From Pegoplata infirma (lineage: Eukaryota; Arthropoda; Insecta; Diptera; Anthomyiidae), in NCBI GenBank assembly GCA_963921195.1, contig OY992540.1, positions 188,775,576 through 188,839,575 on the forward strand: a stretch of DNA of 64,000 nucleotides, read 5' to 3'. The notes under the pieces were generated by a model, which was not told where the DNA came from, did no database searches, and saw only the letters and a list, made by a program, of their open reading frames with translations. How positions within the stretch are numbered: the first letter of the stretch is position 1; the number at the start of each line of letters is the position of its first letter. Position numbers and translations under genes: made by a program. Below, in pieces: positions 1-11,489 of this stretch.

Positions 1-953
1 CTATTGCATTACTAAAACGTTTAGCATAATATTCTGCTTTAGCCTTCCTTATATGACGATTAACATCCATTCTACATTTACAAAATTCTTCTTTCAGCTC
101 AGGTGTTCTAAATCGTTTCCAACGCGAGTAAGCTCTATCTCTTTTTTCAATAAAAATTTTAATAGCCACTGTAAACCAAGGCCTTGGAGTTTTTCTTGTT
201 ATTCGTGTTCTAATGGGTACAACGAGATCATATACACAAATAAGATTAGTCTCCAAAAAGCATAACTGGTCATTGACCGACGGCATATAAAAAATAGAAT
301 CCCAGCTAATATTAGTAAAAGTTTCGTACAAAAATTGATAATTGATATTTTTAAAATCACGATATGAAAAAGATTCGACTTTATGTGTTAAATGAAAGTC
401 ATATGTTGTAAAAATTAGATCATGTCTAGAAAAACATGATGCCGATATTTGATCATATAACAACACCTTGGATACATCACTGACAAAAAACAGATCAAGC
501 AGAGTACTAGCTGTGTTCGTAAAATGAGTGGGTAAGTCACAATTAATAGATGAAAGACCAAGTTGTAACATTGAATCTGACAAATCAGAGGTTTTCAATA
601 AGTCTGAATTAAAATCACCAGCAATTAACAAATCTGTGCAAGAGGTTGTTAATTCCTCAAGCATATCCAAGAATGTGGAATAATCAACGTATTTATTATT
701 ACGGTATACACACCCAACCATTAACTTTTTTCCCACTGACAAAATATTAACAAACAAATACTCAATATCATCATCACCAAATTGACAAACCAGATTAGAT
801 TTAATTGTGTCCTTGATATATATAGCCACCCCGCCAGCACGAGTTTTCTTAGCGCGATGTTTACGATCCGCTCTGTAAAGTCTGTAGCCATTAAGTTTTA
901 CTATGCTATCAGGAGTTTTCTTTTTAAGCCAAGTCTTCGAAACACAGATAATA
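1..953 (-). pseudogene. LINE ORF2, APE-type endonuclease domain (continues off the left edge)
   Basis: About 317 codons are open on the minus strand with no stop. Visible endonuclease landmarks in order: IICVSKTWL (position of the catalytic Glu in SETWL-like motifs, here Lys-Thr), ADRKHRAKKTRAGGVAIYI, LIAGDFNSDLL (catalytic Asp/Asn), and FSRHDLIF (equivalent of the SDH motif). After these comes the linker leading towards the reverse transcriptase (ending near RKAKAEYYAKRFSNAI). The ORF has no internal start here because its ATG lies at 4171, beyond the inserted element, so it is broken in this copy although both halves are intact. It encoded the nickase that opens target DNA for reverse transcription. 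Confidence 0.82.
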
Positions 954-1162
954 TCAATTGAATAGTTCATGCGAATAAGGACGAATAGACCACTTTTTCG
1001 CAAACACGTTTTTTTGCATAAATGCATATTATTAGCAGAGCCCTACAATCCTATGCAGAAATTTTGGGGAAATTTTGACTTTTAAGGCTAAAAAAATGAC
1101 TTTGAATGTGCAATAATTCGTATATTTTTAAATTTTTGTTTAAATTGGGAGTGAACTGACGC

Positions 1163-3151
1163 CATGGACGTATTCAGGGGGGGGGCCCAGGGGGCCCGGG
1201 CCCCCCCCTTTTGGATTGAAAATTTTTAAAAAATTGATTCATTTCAACACATAATACAAGAAACAAACATATGTTTGTTAGTATTGCAAATATTTTGGTT
1301 TTTGAAGAAAAGTTTTTAATATATTTTTATAAAATCTCTTAATTTTGATAAATTTTCGCTTTTAAAAAATTATTTATATCGAAATATCCGTAAAATATGT
1401 ATCGAAAAGACATTATATTGTTTTTTTTAATGAAAATCTTGCATCAGGATTATGAAAACAATTTTCTAAAGCAAAATTTGCATATTAAATTTTTAATTTT
1501 CATTCTAGCACTTTTTTAAAAAATCGGGTTTAAAGTTTTAAATATTAAAAAACGACTTAGGAAAATATTTTAACTGGCAAAAAATCGATTATTTTTTATC
1601 CAGCCCTAAAATGTTGCGCTAAATATGTAACAGCAAAGCCGTAAAAAGCGCTAAGAAAATAATAAATTTTTCAAGTTTAAATATCTCGATAACGGAATGT
1701 CCTACAACCATTTGGATTGCTGATTTGCGCGTATTATCGTTCTTACGCGTGAATACGTAGCAGTGAGCACTAAATAAGACTTTTTTTAATTTTCAAACGT
1801 GAATATCTCGAAAATGGAGCGCGCCATCTTACGAAGACGTATCACTAGAGCCATAAACACGCCTAAATTAGCGCTTTCGAATTTTCAAAGGCAAATATTG
1901 GAAAAATGTTAAACTATTAAAATATTTGGTAAGATAATTTGGAATCAGGAGAGCAAAATCAATCTTGTTCATATAATTTGATTTTTTTTGCAATTCCAAA
2001 TTTATCAAAAATACAAAAATAATATTTCTGGTGGTAGGACTTTTAGGTAACACTTGTTTCCACACTCAAAATAATCACTCTGTTAAATTACAGAGATACT
2101 CTGCTGAGCCAGCAGAAAATACCATAGATTTCCAACCAGCAAGATTTTTTGTTATTTTACGAAGAAAACTCTGTAAAATGATTTCGATAAAAAAAAAACT
2201 GTAAATTTACAGAATTATCTGTAAACTACTGATAAAACCAAGAAGAATGTTACCAAAAAACTCTGTAAATTAACAAAGTTTTAGTTAAATGCATTTATGA
2301 GTTCAAAATTTTACAAAAAAACTGTAAATTTACAAAGTTTTAGTTAAATCCATTTTATGAGTAAAACTTCTCTGCTTCAAAAACATTAATTAAAATTAAA
2401 CTAATTAAAATTAAAATTTTGTTAAATTTTCCCGCTTTAATGCTTCCAAATTGTAAATTTACTTTTTTATTTTTGTGAAAATTACAAGTTTTTAGCGAGT
2501 AACTCCAATTTTACAAAATTTTGTTTTTCGGTCACAAGAAAATACGAAGTATTTTCTTAAAATCTGTATTTCGACAGATAACTTTGTCAAATATCTGTCG
2601 AATTGAGATTACAGTCATTTTACATAGTATTTAACAGAGTAATTATTTTGAGTGCAGGAACCGTTTTTATTGGAAAAATACCTCAGAATCTGGGAATTTA
2701 TTATACATTTTTTCATAAAAAAAACGCAGATTTAAATAATTTTTTATAGAATATTTTCAGAATTATTTTCAGAATATTTTGTATATCAAACTTCTCAGAT
2801 TTTGATGCATTTTTTTCTATAAAAAATATCATATTCTGTTAAAATTCTAAGAAGTTCTCTAACATGTCTTAGTTTTTATAAAAAAAAGTTCACAAACGCA
2901 AAAAAAACTTACAATTATGAGCCAAGTTTTTGGCACAGACCAAGACTTTTGCATAATTTAACTAAATTTTTGGTAAAAATACAACTCACTAAGACTTTTG
3001 CGTAATTTTACCAAGTTTTTTTCTGAAAATTTGGCTAAATTAAGCAAAAGGGGGGGGGGGGGATGTAAGAGAAAATACTTTTATTTGGTGAAGATTAAAA
3101 AAAAATTTCGAGTTGGGCCCCCCCCTTTTCAAATTCCTGGATACGTCGCTG
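1163..3151. mobile_element. hAT-type non-autonomous element, 2.0 kb, TSD ACTGACGC
   Basis: The ends read CATGGACGTATTCAGG and, inverted, CAGCGACGTATCCAGG, the CAN(G)-start and ATCCAG style common in hAT elements. Each is followed by a run of G then GGGCCC. An exact 8-bp duplication ACTGACGC lies at 1155-1162 and 3152-3159. The interior is AT-rich, without any ORF of transposase size. It carries a nested 592-bp MITE. Confidence 0.87.
2063..2654. mobile_element. MITE, 592 bp, ends CACTCAAAATAAT, with CTGTAAATT internal repeats
   Basis: TIRs CACTCAAAATAATCACTCTG and its inverse match over about 25 bp. Flanking dinucleotides are CA on both sides, whereas its relatives in this window are flanked by TA. 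Inside there are several copies, in both orientations, of ACTCTGTAAATT and TTTACAAAGTTTTAG. This is the innermost of four nested levels (LINE, TIR element, hAT, MITE). Confidence 0.75.
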
Positions 3152-4015
3152 ACTGACGCACAATTTTGATTAAATACAACACAAAATCATACAAAAATTT
3201 TACTTTGAGTAACAGTGTGTTAAAAGAACATTACGAAGAACAAACCACACTTATTATATTGGCAAACAATTTTACCGTTCTTGAGTTATAAGACTTTAAA
3301 GTGTGGAAAGAAAAAAGGGCGAATATCCATCCTTAACAAAATATTATATAAAAATTATTTAGCTGCGAGTTTAAAATTGATATTAGCTAAAATTTGAAAT
3401 TGTACACAAAAAAAAAAAAAATCTTAGCACATACAAACATTTAGTGTTAATACTGCATGTCAGGAATAAAAAAAAAATTTTCATGTCCTATTATTATACG
3501 TCGTAGTATGCAGTCAAGGGTTAATATTATAATTCCTAAAAATGTATTTATTCTCATAAAGAATTACTACTGCATCAAATAGCAGGAATATTAAAAAAAA
3601 AATAACAAAAAAAAAATTTTTTCCATGTCCTGACAATCCTTAAAAAGTGTATCCTTGAAGTCCTTAAAGTGTTACAAACAAATACCAACCATAGTTCGTC
3701 AAGTTTTGCAAGTCTCATGAAAATGTAGTCAAAATCTGCTGCAAAATAACACATTTTTATTCAAATTTCAATACATTTTTTTGGATATTCGCCCTTTTCC
3801 ATTTAAGCAGAAATTTAAGTGCAATTTTTTGGCAAGTTCTCTTTCGAATACCTTACTAAAATTTTGTATATAGGTAGATGTGACCTAAATCTTTAAGCTA
3901 ATACCAAAAAGTTGACAAAAATATTATTTTTTAACCGTTTCCTGCGTTTTTATTGTCCCCTGTAAAATTCTACAAATGGTCTATTCGTCTTTATTCGCAT
4001 GAACTATTCAATTGA

Positions 4016-4171
4016 AGAGTTTTCAAAGACAAGTCTGAATTCGTCAATTTTATTATTAAGGCTTTGTGCGTTAACATGGCATATTTTGACGCCTTCAATT
4101 TGGTTTGCTAAGATGCGAACCATGTTAATAACACCATCATTGGAACTACCGCCAAAACTATCCAAATTCAT
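4016..4171 (-). pseudogene. LINE ORF2, N-terminal piece
   Basis: The start of ORF2 on the minus strand, from the ATG at 4169-4171. It reads MNLDSFGGSSND, then KICHVNAQSLNNKIDEF, the first beta strand of the APE fold with its NAQS asparagine motif. The frame joins the piece at 1-953 once the DNA insert is removed. The stretch between this start and the ORF1 stop (4172-4410) shows no further coding pattern. Confidence 0.8.
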
Positions 4172-4410
4172 AGCCAATATGAACGACTAAACAAAACACA
4201 AAACTTTCAGCAACGCAAAATTTATAAAAAGGGTTTAAAATTTTATAAGATAGTGTAAGATTTGATGAATAACTAAAAAATAAAAAAAAATCGTTAAAAG
4301 AAAAATTTTGAAAACAGTAATTAATGTATAAAATATTAAAAATCAATAAAATAATAAAAGTAATAACAATACATAAAGTTATTGGAGAAAAAATAAACAA
4401 TTGACACATT

Positions 4411-5265
4411 CTATTCAAGAAAAAGCTGATCAATTTGCTCCAGAAATTCAATTAGCATCGGTTCCTCAGAGGTTAATTTTTTTACATACACAAGACCACG
4501 TAGAGTATAGGTACTTTGAATTTTACGATCTTTTTTCAATTTTAGCGCCTGCCTAAATATGTTGTAATTGTAGGGTGTTAAATTTTCGTTGATATAGAAA
4601 GGTTGATCACTATCAAAACCGGCATTTCGTAGCTTAAGAGTAACAGGCAAATTTTCATTATCATTTTCATTTTTGTTGTCCCGTCTATATTTTGCAATGG
4701 CTCTAAGCAAATAATTTTTATCATAGGGAGAAAATAATTTAACAACAATGACTTCCTCGTTTGGAGTATAAGGTCTGTTATCTTTGTATATTTTATTAAG
4801 TCGATACATATTATCAACCTGAGGCGTAGGAACCTTTAAAAATTTACAAATATTTTCAAAGATTTCAAAGAGGTTTTCGTTTTCATAGTAGGGTACACCT
4901 CTGATTCGAATACTACCGGCTACAACAGAATTTTCACTTTTTAATAGTTTTCTCTTCAAATTAATAATGTCATCTTTCATTTTTACAGTTTCTGAACTAT
5001 TCATTTCGAGATAATTTACTCTTTCAGTTAAGACATTAACGTCTTCTTGTATAGAATCAATTCTTTTATTTAACTCAGATAGTATTTTTTCTTCACTTTT
5101 CCTTATTAAATCTGCAATATGTTCGTAATGCTTTTCCTCACTTTCAATGATTGCGTTCTTTATAACCTCTGCTGTTATGCATTCGATTGAATGAACAAAA
5201 ATGAATGCATTCGATTTCTTGTTCATTCGATTTAGAAAAATCGAATGCATTCGATTTTTTATCAT
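4411..5265 (-). CDS. LINE ORF1 protein, coiled coil plus FP-like C-terminal domain
   Basis: 284 residues. The N-terminal 35 residues are translated from an ATTCGATT-rich repeat and look unconstrained. Residues about 40-115 are rich in heptad-like E/K/L/I positions and predict a coiled coil. From about residue 120 (SIRIRGVPYYENENLFEIF) to the end the pattern resembles the nucleic-acid-chaperone-like ORF1 proteins of arthropod LINEs that share the baculoviral FP-type C-terminal domain (family assignment from memory, not searched). No CCHC knuckles are present, unlike the second LINE of this window. The expected role is RNA binding and RNP assembly. The true start is uncertain; the first ATG may lie further downstream, after the repeat. 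Confidence 0.7.
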   Translation of the reverse strand: MIKNRMHSIFLNRMNKKSNAFIFVHSIECITAEVIKNAIIESEEKHYEHIADLIRKSEEKILSELNKRIDSIQEDVNVLTERVNYLEMNSSETVKMKDDIINLKRKLLKSENSVVAGSIRIRGVPYYENENLFEIFENICKFLKVPTPQVDNMYRLNKIYKDNRPYTPNEEVIVVKLFSPYDKNYLLRAIAKYRRDNKNENDNENLPVTLKLRNAGFDSDQPFYINENLTPYNYNIFRQALKLKKDRKIQSTYTLRGLVYVKKLTSEEPMLIEFLEQIDQLFLE

Positions 5266-5297
5266 TCCACTGCGAATGCAATCGATTTTTTAAATAT

Positions 5298-5772
5298 ATA
5301 GACCAAAACGGAGCCAGATTTTTGTCCATAGTATCGCCTACTCTCTTTACACCCGGTCTAGATTAGCAATCATCACTTCCATCATACGTCACAATCGATA
5401 GTAATGGCTGTGATTGCTAATCCGGACAGTTGTATACAATGATGGTATACAATTGATGGTAGAGCGCCTGTTCTACTATAGATTGCTAGCAATCAAGTGT
5501 CTATATGAAATTACTACCATTGCTTACTATCGAGTTTGGCGTTTGCAAACGTCAAAGGTAACACTGAACACCCTCTTTGGTTGCTTTGTTGGTTGCTAAT
5601 CTAGAACGGGTGTTACATACGATGACCCTAATGGGCTCTAATTTTGAATCCAAAAAAAAAATTGGTGTTCCCGAAAGTTTTAAAAATGCACATATTAACT
5701 GCCTATACGACAAAAAAGTGTGAAGAATGTTAGCGATACTATGGACAAAAAATTGGCTCCGTTTTGCTCTAT
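5298..5772. mobile_element. 475-bp inverted-repeat element
   Basis: The terminal 40 bp (ATAGACCAAAACGGAGCC ... GTCCATAGTATCGC) are repeated inverted at 5733-5772 with about three mismatches. There is no ORF. I could not read a convincing target duplication, so the outer limits are those of the inverted match. Confidence 0.6.
5350..5612. mobile_element. PIF/Harbinger-like MITE, 263 bp, TSD TTA
   Basis: TIR CACCCGGTCTAGATTAGCAA at the left and its inverse at the right with one mismatch. TTA stands on both sides (5347-5349 and 5613-5615). A 3-bp TWA duplication is the PIF/Harbinger signature. It sits inside the 475-bp inverted-repeat element. Confidence 0.75.
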
Positions 5773-6820
5773 CTTGGTTAGTTTTTTTTAAGTTTTTTTA
5801 TGCAATGAATAAGCCATTCGATTTTTCAAATTGAATGAAAAGAAAATCGATTGCATTCGCAAGTGAATGCATTCGATTTTTAAAAGTCGCATCAAAAATA
5901 AATCGAATGCATTCGATATTTATAAATCGAATGAGTCCAAAGTGAATTCATTCAATTCGCTAAAATGTAATTGGGGAATGCAATCACTAAATTTTCATTC
6001 ATAATGTTAAATCGAATTAAGGAATGAAATCCTTCGAAGCTCTGGATAATTGTTGAAAAAAGTGGATAAAAGCAGTGTTGGCTACCGTTACCCTTTCAAT
6101 ACCGTTACCGATTAAAAACCCTTTAATATTGACTACCGTTACCTTTACCAATACCGGAATAAACAACTTTAAATACCGTTACCGATAAAAAACCTTTACC
6201 TTTATTCGGATTTTTACCGGTATTATAACGGTTTTGTTTCGGTTGTCTGAATATTACTTATTTACAAGTTTTTGGAAGATAAATTATTTTAAATGCGCGT
6301 AATTGAGGAAATCGGTCCAACCAATGATCATTTTACAATTAAGTAAATTTTGACTGTGTCGAAATCGGCACAACCAATGATCACATTCCCAATTTACCTA
6401 AAAAGTTCCGAGGAGAAAAGTGAGTAAACATTCTTAAGTGGGAAGATGAAAGAAGAGACAAACCTGAATTGTGCCAAATCTGTACACTCAAAATAATTCT
6501 ACAGTAAAAAAATTAGTAAGTGCGTTGGTAACCCAAATCTACTAATAAGTTACCAATTACCAGTACTACAGTAGTTTTTTTAGTATCTTCAAAGTGCTAA
6601 AATTAGTATTTCTTACTGTTTATGAGTAATTTTTGTTGGTAGTTTGTTTTACTATTTTTTCACTATTTTTAGTTCATAAAAGTACTAATATACAGTAATT
6701 TAATAAGTTTTTAATTTATTTTTGTTAGTAATTATTCCGTAAGGGGGCGCTTGTTTACAAGCAGAGCTACCAACTATTTTTTTGCAAAATCGTTAAATTT
6801 GAATTCAGTGTTGCCATTAT

Positions 6821-7150
6821 GTTACATTTCGGGTATTTGCTGGTGCTTTTTTGGTCTTGCCGTTTTTTAAATAAGCGTTTTTAAAAATAGGGTATTTATG
6901 GTATTATTCCATTTTTTCGCGACATTTTTTTTTTTTTAATTTGTGATTTTTATATTATCAATAGATTTTGCTGAAATTTGAAACTGTTACATTTCGGGTA
7001 TTTGCTGGTGCTTTTTTGGTCTTGCCGTTTTTTTAAGTAAGCGTTTTTAAAAATTGGGTATTTATGGTATTATTCCATTTTTTCGCGACATTTTTTTTTT
7101 TTAAATTTGTGATTTTTATATTATCAATAGATTTTGCTGAAATTTGAAAC
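6821..7150. repeat. Tandem direct duplication, about 165-bp unit
   Basis: Two near-identical copies beginning GTTACATTTCGGGTATTTG (about 6821 and 6986) and ending TTTGCTGAAATTTGAAAC. They differ by a few A/T-run lengths and single bases. No ORF. Confidence 0.8.
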
Positions 7151-7401
7151 TTAAGCCCAAGACCTAATGAAATTGGGAAAAATCAGTCCTTGTTTGCACC
7201 TTGGCCTCATACAAACAACCCCTTTAAATTTGACTCAAGGTATCCTTTAAAAATTTGCAGGTAAACGTGTTTTGTGTTCACAAATCAAGACCCCAAATGT
7301 TTTCTCAAAATTCATGAAAATAGAAAATAATTGATTTATACTTTATTAGTAGGCGTGAACAGGTAACCAAGACGACGAGGAATTTTTGGCGGTGTCGGCT
7401 C

Positions 7402-7436
7402 GATTGAGAAACCCTCCGACGGTGGGTTTCTCAATC
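7402..7436. repeat. Short perfect hairpin
   Basis: GATTGAGAAACCC and GGGTTTCTCAATC form a 13-bp stem around a nine-base TCCGACGGT loop. GC content is unusually high for this window. It is DNA-level inverted symmetry only; no function is evident. Confidence 0.6.
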
Positions 7437-7599
7437 GTCGGCTCATTTTATTTTTTTTTGGTTATGGAGTTGTATTTTTCTAATGACGCAACCAAAAATT
7501 ATGTAGCAGCAAAACGCGCAAAACAGTGACTCAAAAAGCGCTAAATTTGAACAAAGTTAAAGGCGCCAAAAAGCGATAAAAAATAATTTTAATTTAAGG

Positions 7600-7985
7600 T
7601 TAAAACAAATATAAAATCATCAAGCCTATTCACAGAATAAGTCTAAAAATTGTGAAATATTTTTTTTAATTTTCAACAAAGTTTTCCATTTCTTTGATTG
7701 TACTACAACAACTACATGAAAAATATAATCTAAAACCCTATTCACACGTACAGTTTTAAATTTATTCTGTTACAGTATATTGACAGAAAATGCTAATAAT
7801 AATTGCTAAAAACGGTTTAAATCTGTAAGTGTGAATAAGGTATTAGATTCATATTTTTCATGTAGTTGTTGTGGTACAATCAAAGAAATGGAAAACTTTG
7901 TTAAAAATTAAAAAAAAAAAAAAAACACAATTTTTTGACTTATTCTGTGAATAGGCCTGATGATTTAATATTTTCTTTAATCTTA
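7600..7985. repeat. Long palindrome with a degenerate MITE B at its centre
   Basis: The arm TCATCAAGCCTATTCACAG...CTACATGAAAAATAT is repeated inverted on the right (...ATATTTTTCATGTAGTTG...CTGTGAATAGGCCTGATGA). Between them at about 7738-7848 is a decayed copy of the CCCTATTCACACGTACAG MITE that is abundant at 39-44 kb. Confidence 0.7.
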
Positions 7986-8591
7986 AATTAAAATTATTTT
8001 TTATCGCTTTTTGGCGATATTCACACTGATGATTAGTTGTAGAAAGAAAGCGCTAAATGCGCTAAATTAAAAGGGGAAAACCATAGTGACACTATGGGGA
8101 AAACGCGCCAGTTTAGCGCATTTTTTAAAAACGTGCTAGATTAAAAAATGCGCTTTTTGGGTGGTCGGAAGGCACTAAATCCAGCACGAAACGCGCTGAA
8201 TTGGCATCGCTGTTTTTGGTTGTGATTTGATTCAAAATCTAATTAAGTTTTGTACCGGTTGTACAAAAATTAAAATTTTTCACAATTTCATTTTTTTGTT
8301 TCATTTAGCCAATTAGCCAATTCATTTAGCATATTTTTTAATGAAGATGTATTACCAGTTTTTTAAATCTGTTTTCATATGTGTGACAGACAGACCGATG
8401 TAAAAAAAATTTGTGTAAAAACTTTTTGGTACATATTTTCTACACTTTTTTACAACTACGTATTTTTTAAAATATTTGATGACTGTTGTTTTTTGAAACA
8501 ATTTTGTTTACTGTCAAAATAAAGTAAAATGCAAAAAAATTAAACTGATAAAATATCCAAACATTTCCTTAAAACAGATCTGTGGCGTTCC

Positions 8592-9324
8592 CAGCAAAAC
8601 TTAGATTACCAAATAAGGTATAAAATAAGGTATAGGATCTCTTATTTTATACATTGCAGCATTGATGATTTTAACAGGCGATGAGACTCAAAGTAATGCA
8701 TCCACATTATCACAAAGAATACCAGTAAGGTATAAAATAAGTCATAAATTTATAACGAAGAATACGAGTAAGGTGTAAAATATATGATATTTTATAGGTT
8801 ACGAGTAAGGTATATAATAAAGCATACCAGAACGCAATATATAAGGTGTTACGAGTAGTGAAAAAGTAATTTTGTATTAAGTTTACTCACGTGATTGTAA
8901 ATGAGTGTAAGTAGATAAAATATGCTCGTGAGTGTGTGTCGTTAGAAATTTCCTGTCGTGAGCCCATCTCTAGTTTAAACTTATGGATTTTTTATAAAAT
9001 AATTATTTTGTATGTTATTGTAATGCATTATGCCTCCAATTATAAATAATGCATTATTTCAAACTTTCAAACAATACATAATGTAACCAAATATAAGTCA
9101 TCCATGATTTAATGTTTAGAAATAATAAATATGAAATACATTTTATCAAATAATCATGCATTACGTAGCAAATTATTAGTAATACATTATTTTTCACTTG
9201 AAAATAATACGTTGTGGAACAAATGTTTGGTAAGACATCATAAAATAATGCTACAAATAAGGTATATACATTACCTGGTAATGTGTTATATAATCACTAC
9301 CCATTACCAAAGTTTTGCTGGGTT
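8592..9324. mobile_element. TIR element, 733 bp, ends CCCAGCAAAACTT
   Basis: CCCAGCAAAACTTAG at the left and AAGTTTTGCTGGG at the right. The interior has repeated GGTATAAAATAAG and inverted TAATGCATTA-type motifs. The flanking bases TT on both sides may be a 2-bp duplication. It resembles in end style the CCCAGT elements at 24333-25652 and 56002-56716. Confidence 0.62.
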
Positions 9325-10440
9325 ATGATTGAATGTAATAAAAAAGTTTGTATTAAATTTATTGTTTTTTAAGTAATATAAATGTAATATTATTTATACT
9401 CCTGATTGTATCAGCTTATTTATTTAATTTATGATAAAAACAAATATTTTTATTATTATTTTTTTTTGGCGCTTTTTATCCTTTTAACCTTAAAAAGCAC
9501 ATTTTAATTTTTTTTTAATTTTCTCTTTTTTCTTGTCGCTGATATTTTTTTTTGGAAATTTTTACCCTTTTCCTACGATTTTTGCGTTTTTTTTTCATAT
9601 TGGTAATGGCAACACTGTTTGTAATAGCGGCCACAAGCTTCTTCACAATTCAGCAGCAAGCAGCAGACAGAAAAAATTAAGTGTACTCTATTTAATTATA
9701 ATTTCACAAAAATGACGCATTTTTTATTTCTTAACATTAAAAAAGCATACCCCAAGCTGCAAATACAAAAAGTACTTATTTTATAAATTTATAACTAAAC
9801 ACAGTTCTTTGTATTTCTTGCCGTCTGCTGCTTGCTGCTGCAGTGTGTGCGAACACCACGTTTTCTCGCATTTAACTGCAGTGCTACCAACTGATTTGTC
9901 TGTTTGTTTAGTGCGAAAAAGAATTAAAACCGAAACAACGCGATACCCGGTCACGGAGTGTTTGTAAAAAAATATATTCTAAATTTATTTAATTAAATTG
10001 TGTGGTGTTAAACTAATTAAAAAAAATATGTTTTTTAATTAAATATGTACATTAAATAAAATGACATTAATAATTAAACTACATCAGTTTCTTTGTTAAC
10101 TCGTTTTCCATTTCAATGGCTGTGTAAGAAAAAAAACTCAAGCTGATGGATACACACACTTTTACAAAAAAATGTAAGTAAAAAAGCACCCTCTGTAGTA
10201 AAATGTTTGTACATAAATTTGAGCATGTATTGAGAAAATATTTATTTTTATATTTTTAGCAATCGTTTACAAAATATACTTCAGTGGTATGGTGACATCA
10301 ATCATTTATTTTTTCAAATTCCTGACGTCGTGGTACACTCAACGCTACATTTTTTAAGCAGCTTAAGAAGACATGTAATTAAGTATATCTTATAACCGAA
10401 GTAAAATAAAAAATCATTTATATATAATTTTTTTTCTGAT
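9325..10440. other. Gene-free stretch with one imperfect inverted pair
   Basis: AT-rich. CAGCAGCAAGCAGCAGAC near 9650 recurs inverted (GTCTGCTGCTTGCTGCTG) near 9826, about 180 bp apart. I see no gene, tRNA or regulatory signal. Confidence 0.5.
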
Positions 10441-11489
10441 TTTTATTTATAAAATTGATATAGGTAGTAATTTTATTAACTAAAATTAGCAATTATATTT
10501 ACTAAAATTAGTAATTTTTTTTACTAAATAGGGCAAAAATTTGAAATATTTATGATTTTTTTAGTAATTATATTTACTAAAATTGTAGTAAACTGCAGTA
10601 ATATTTACTGTTTTTTTAGTATTTTTCATGTACTAGATATTAGTAATAAATTTTAGTATTGATTACCAATTCCTGCACTAGGTCCTTTTGAACTAAAACA
10701 TTAGTACTCGTAGCTAAATTTTTAGTATTGAATACCCACGTTTTTTTTTGAGTGTAGTGTTGATAGCGGTGCATCCACGCAGGTAAGCGTGGGGAGGTGG
10801 TTCTCTGGAATTAAATACATAATGAGCCCAAGTCGTACACTCAGAAGAAAAACTGTGCCAAAAATTCAGTAAAACAACTTTAAGTTTGAATAAGAAAACT
10901 TTTACCAGATTTTTCTGCTAAAATGGAAACTTTAACTAAATTTTAGAAAAATATTTAGTTGTCCTGTTTTTAAGAAAATTTTCTTGAAAAAAAAAATTTT
11001 ACTAAAAAACAACATAGCAAAAAAATCGATTTTTTTTTTAATTATTGTGTTGCTAATTTCTTGTGATTTTTTCCCCCGAACTGCGGCTTTCTCCTTCTTC
11101 CCCTTCCTTCCGGAAATGTTCCTGTCAATATTTGTGTTTTTATTTTTTGTTAAATGTTGGTGGATATAAAGGATTCGGCACAGCCGAATTTAACACTCTT
11201 ACTAGTTCTTTATCGCTTCCTTTGACAAAGTTTTTTTTTAAATAAGTATTTTCTACTTAAATAAAATACGATTCCGATGTTCCGGCTGTTTTTCTGAAAT
11301 AAGCTGATTTTTCTGCTTAAATCAGCAGATTTATCTGCCGTCTTGACAGATTTTTTTACAGACTCTACCTAGTTTGTCCAGACAGAAATTTAGCAAACCG
11401 CGTCAGTTAAAATCAGCAGATTTTCCAAATGGCTCAAAATGCAGATTTTTCTCTTTTCTCAAATGCAGATTTTTCTGTTGATTGCACAG

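Larger units (their letters stand above)
962..4007. mobile_element. 3.05-kb non-autonomous DNA element with 31-bp TIRs, inserted in the LINE
   Basis: The ends are inverted repeats beginning ATAGTTCATGCGAATAA and matching over about 31 bp with one mismatch. They are flanked by TCAATTGA at 954-961 and 4008-4015. The uninterrupted LINE frame confirms that one TCAATTGA is the duplicated target. 8-bp duplications with 31-bp TIRs recall P-like elements, and hAT elements also make 8-bp duplications, but the ends match neither consensus that I know. Because TCAATTGA is palindromic, a shorter duplication with a longer TIR is equally possible. There is no transposase ORF. Outside the nested hAT-type element the content is AT-rich with no gene. 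Confidence 0.8.
1..5265 (-). mobile_element. CR1-like non-LTR retrotransposon (LINE), interrupted, 3' part beyond the window
   Basis: Minus-strand LINE. ORF1 (4411-5265) is followed after about 240 bp by ORF2 from 4171. ORF2 is cut at 954-961 and 4008-4015 by a 3.0-kb DNA element and then runs openly off the left edge. Removing the insert and one TCAATTGA copy gives an uninterrupted reading frame across the junction (...ENSSIDIICVSKTWL...), the usual endonuclease start of such LINEs. The reverse transcriptase would lie to the left of position 1. The order ORF1 then APE endonuclease and the residue pattern suggest the CR1/Jockey group. The clade is inferred from motif style, not from a search. 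Confidence 0.85.
5165..5990. repeat. Inverted ATTCGATT-rich arms surrounding two nested inverted-repeat elements
   Basis: GCGAATGCAATCGATTTT near 5272 reappears inverted near 5841. Both arms are full of GAATGCATTCGATTT permutations in both orientations. Between them lie the 475-bp inverted-repeat element and the Harbinger-like MITE. The left arm overlaps the start of LINE ORF1. Confidence 0.6.
6485..10754. mobile_element. TA-flanked element with CACTCAAAA ends, 4.27 kb
   Basis: CACTCAAAATAATTCTACAG at the left and an inverted CACTCAAAAAAAAACG at the right, with TA on both sides (6483-6484 and 10755-10756). Both subterminal regions (about 6500-6730 and 10440-10740) are rich in TTAGTA/TACTAA motifs in both orientations. 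No coding capacity was found. The interior holds a tandem duplication, a palindrome around a small MITE and a CCCAGCAAAAC element. Confidence 0.78.
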
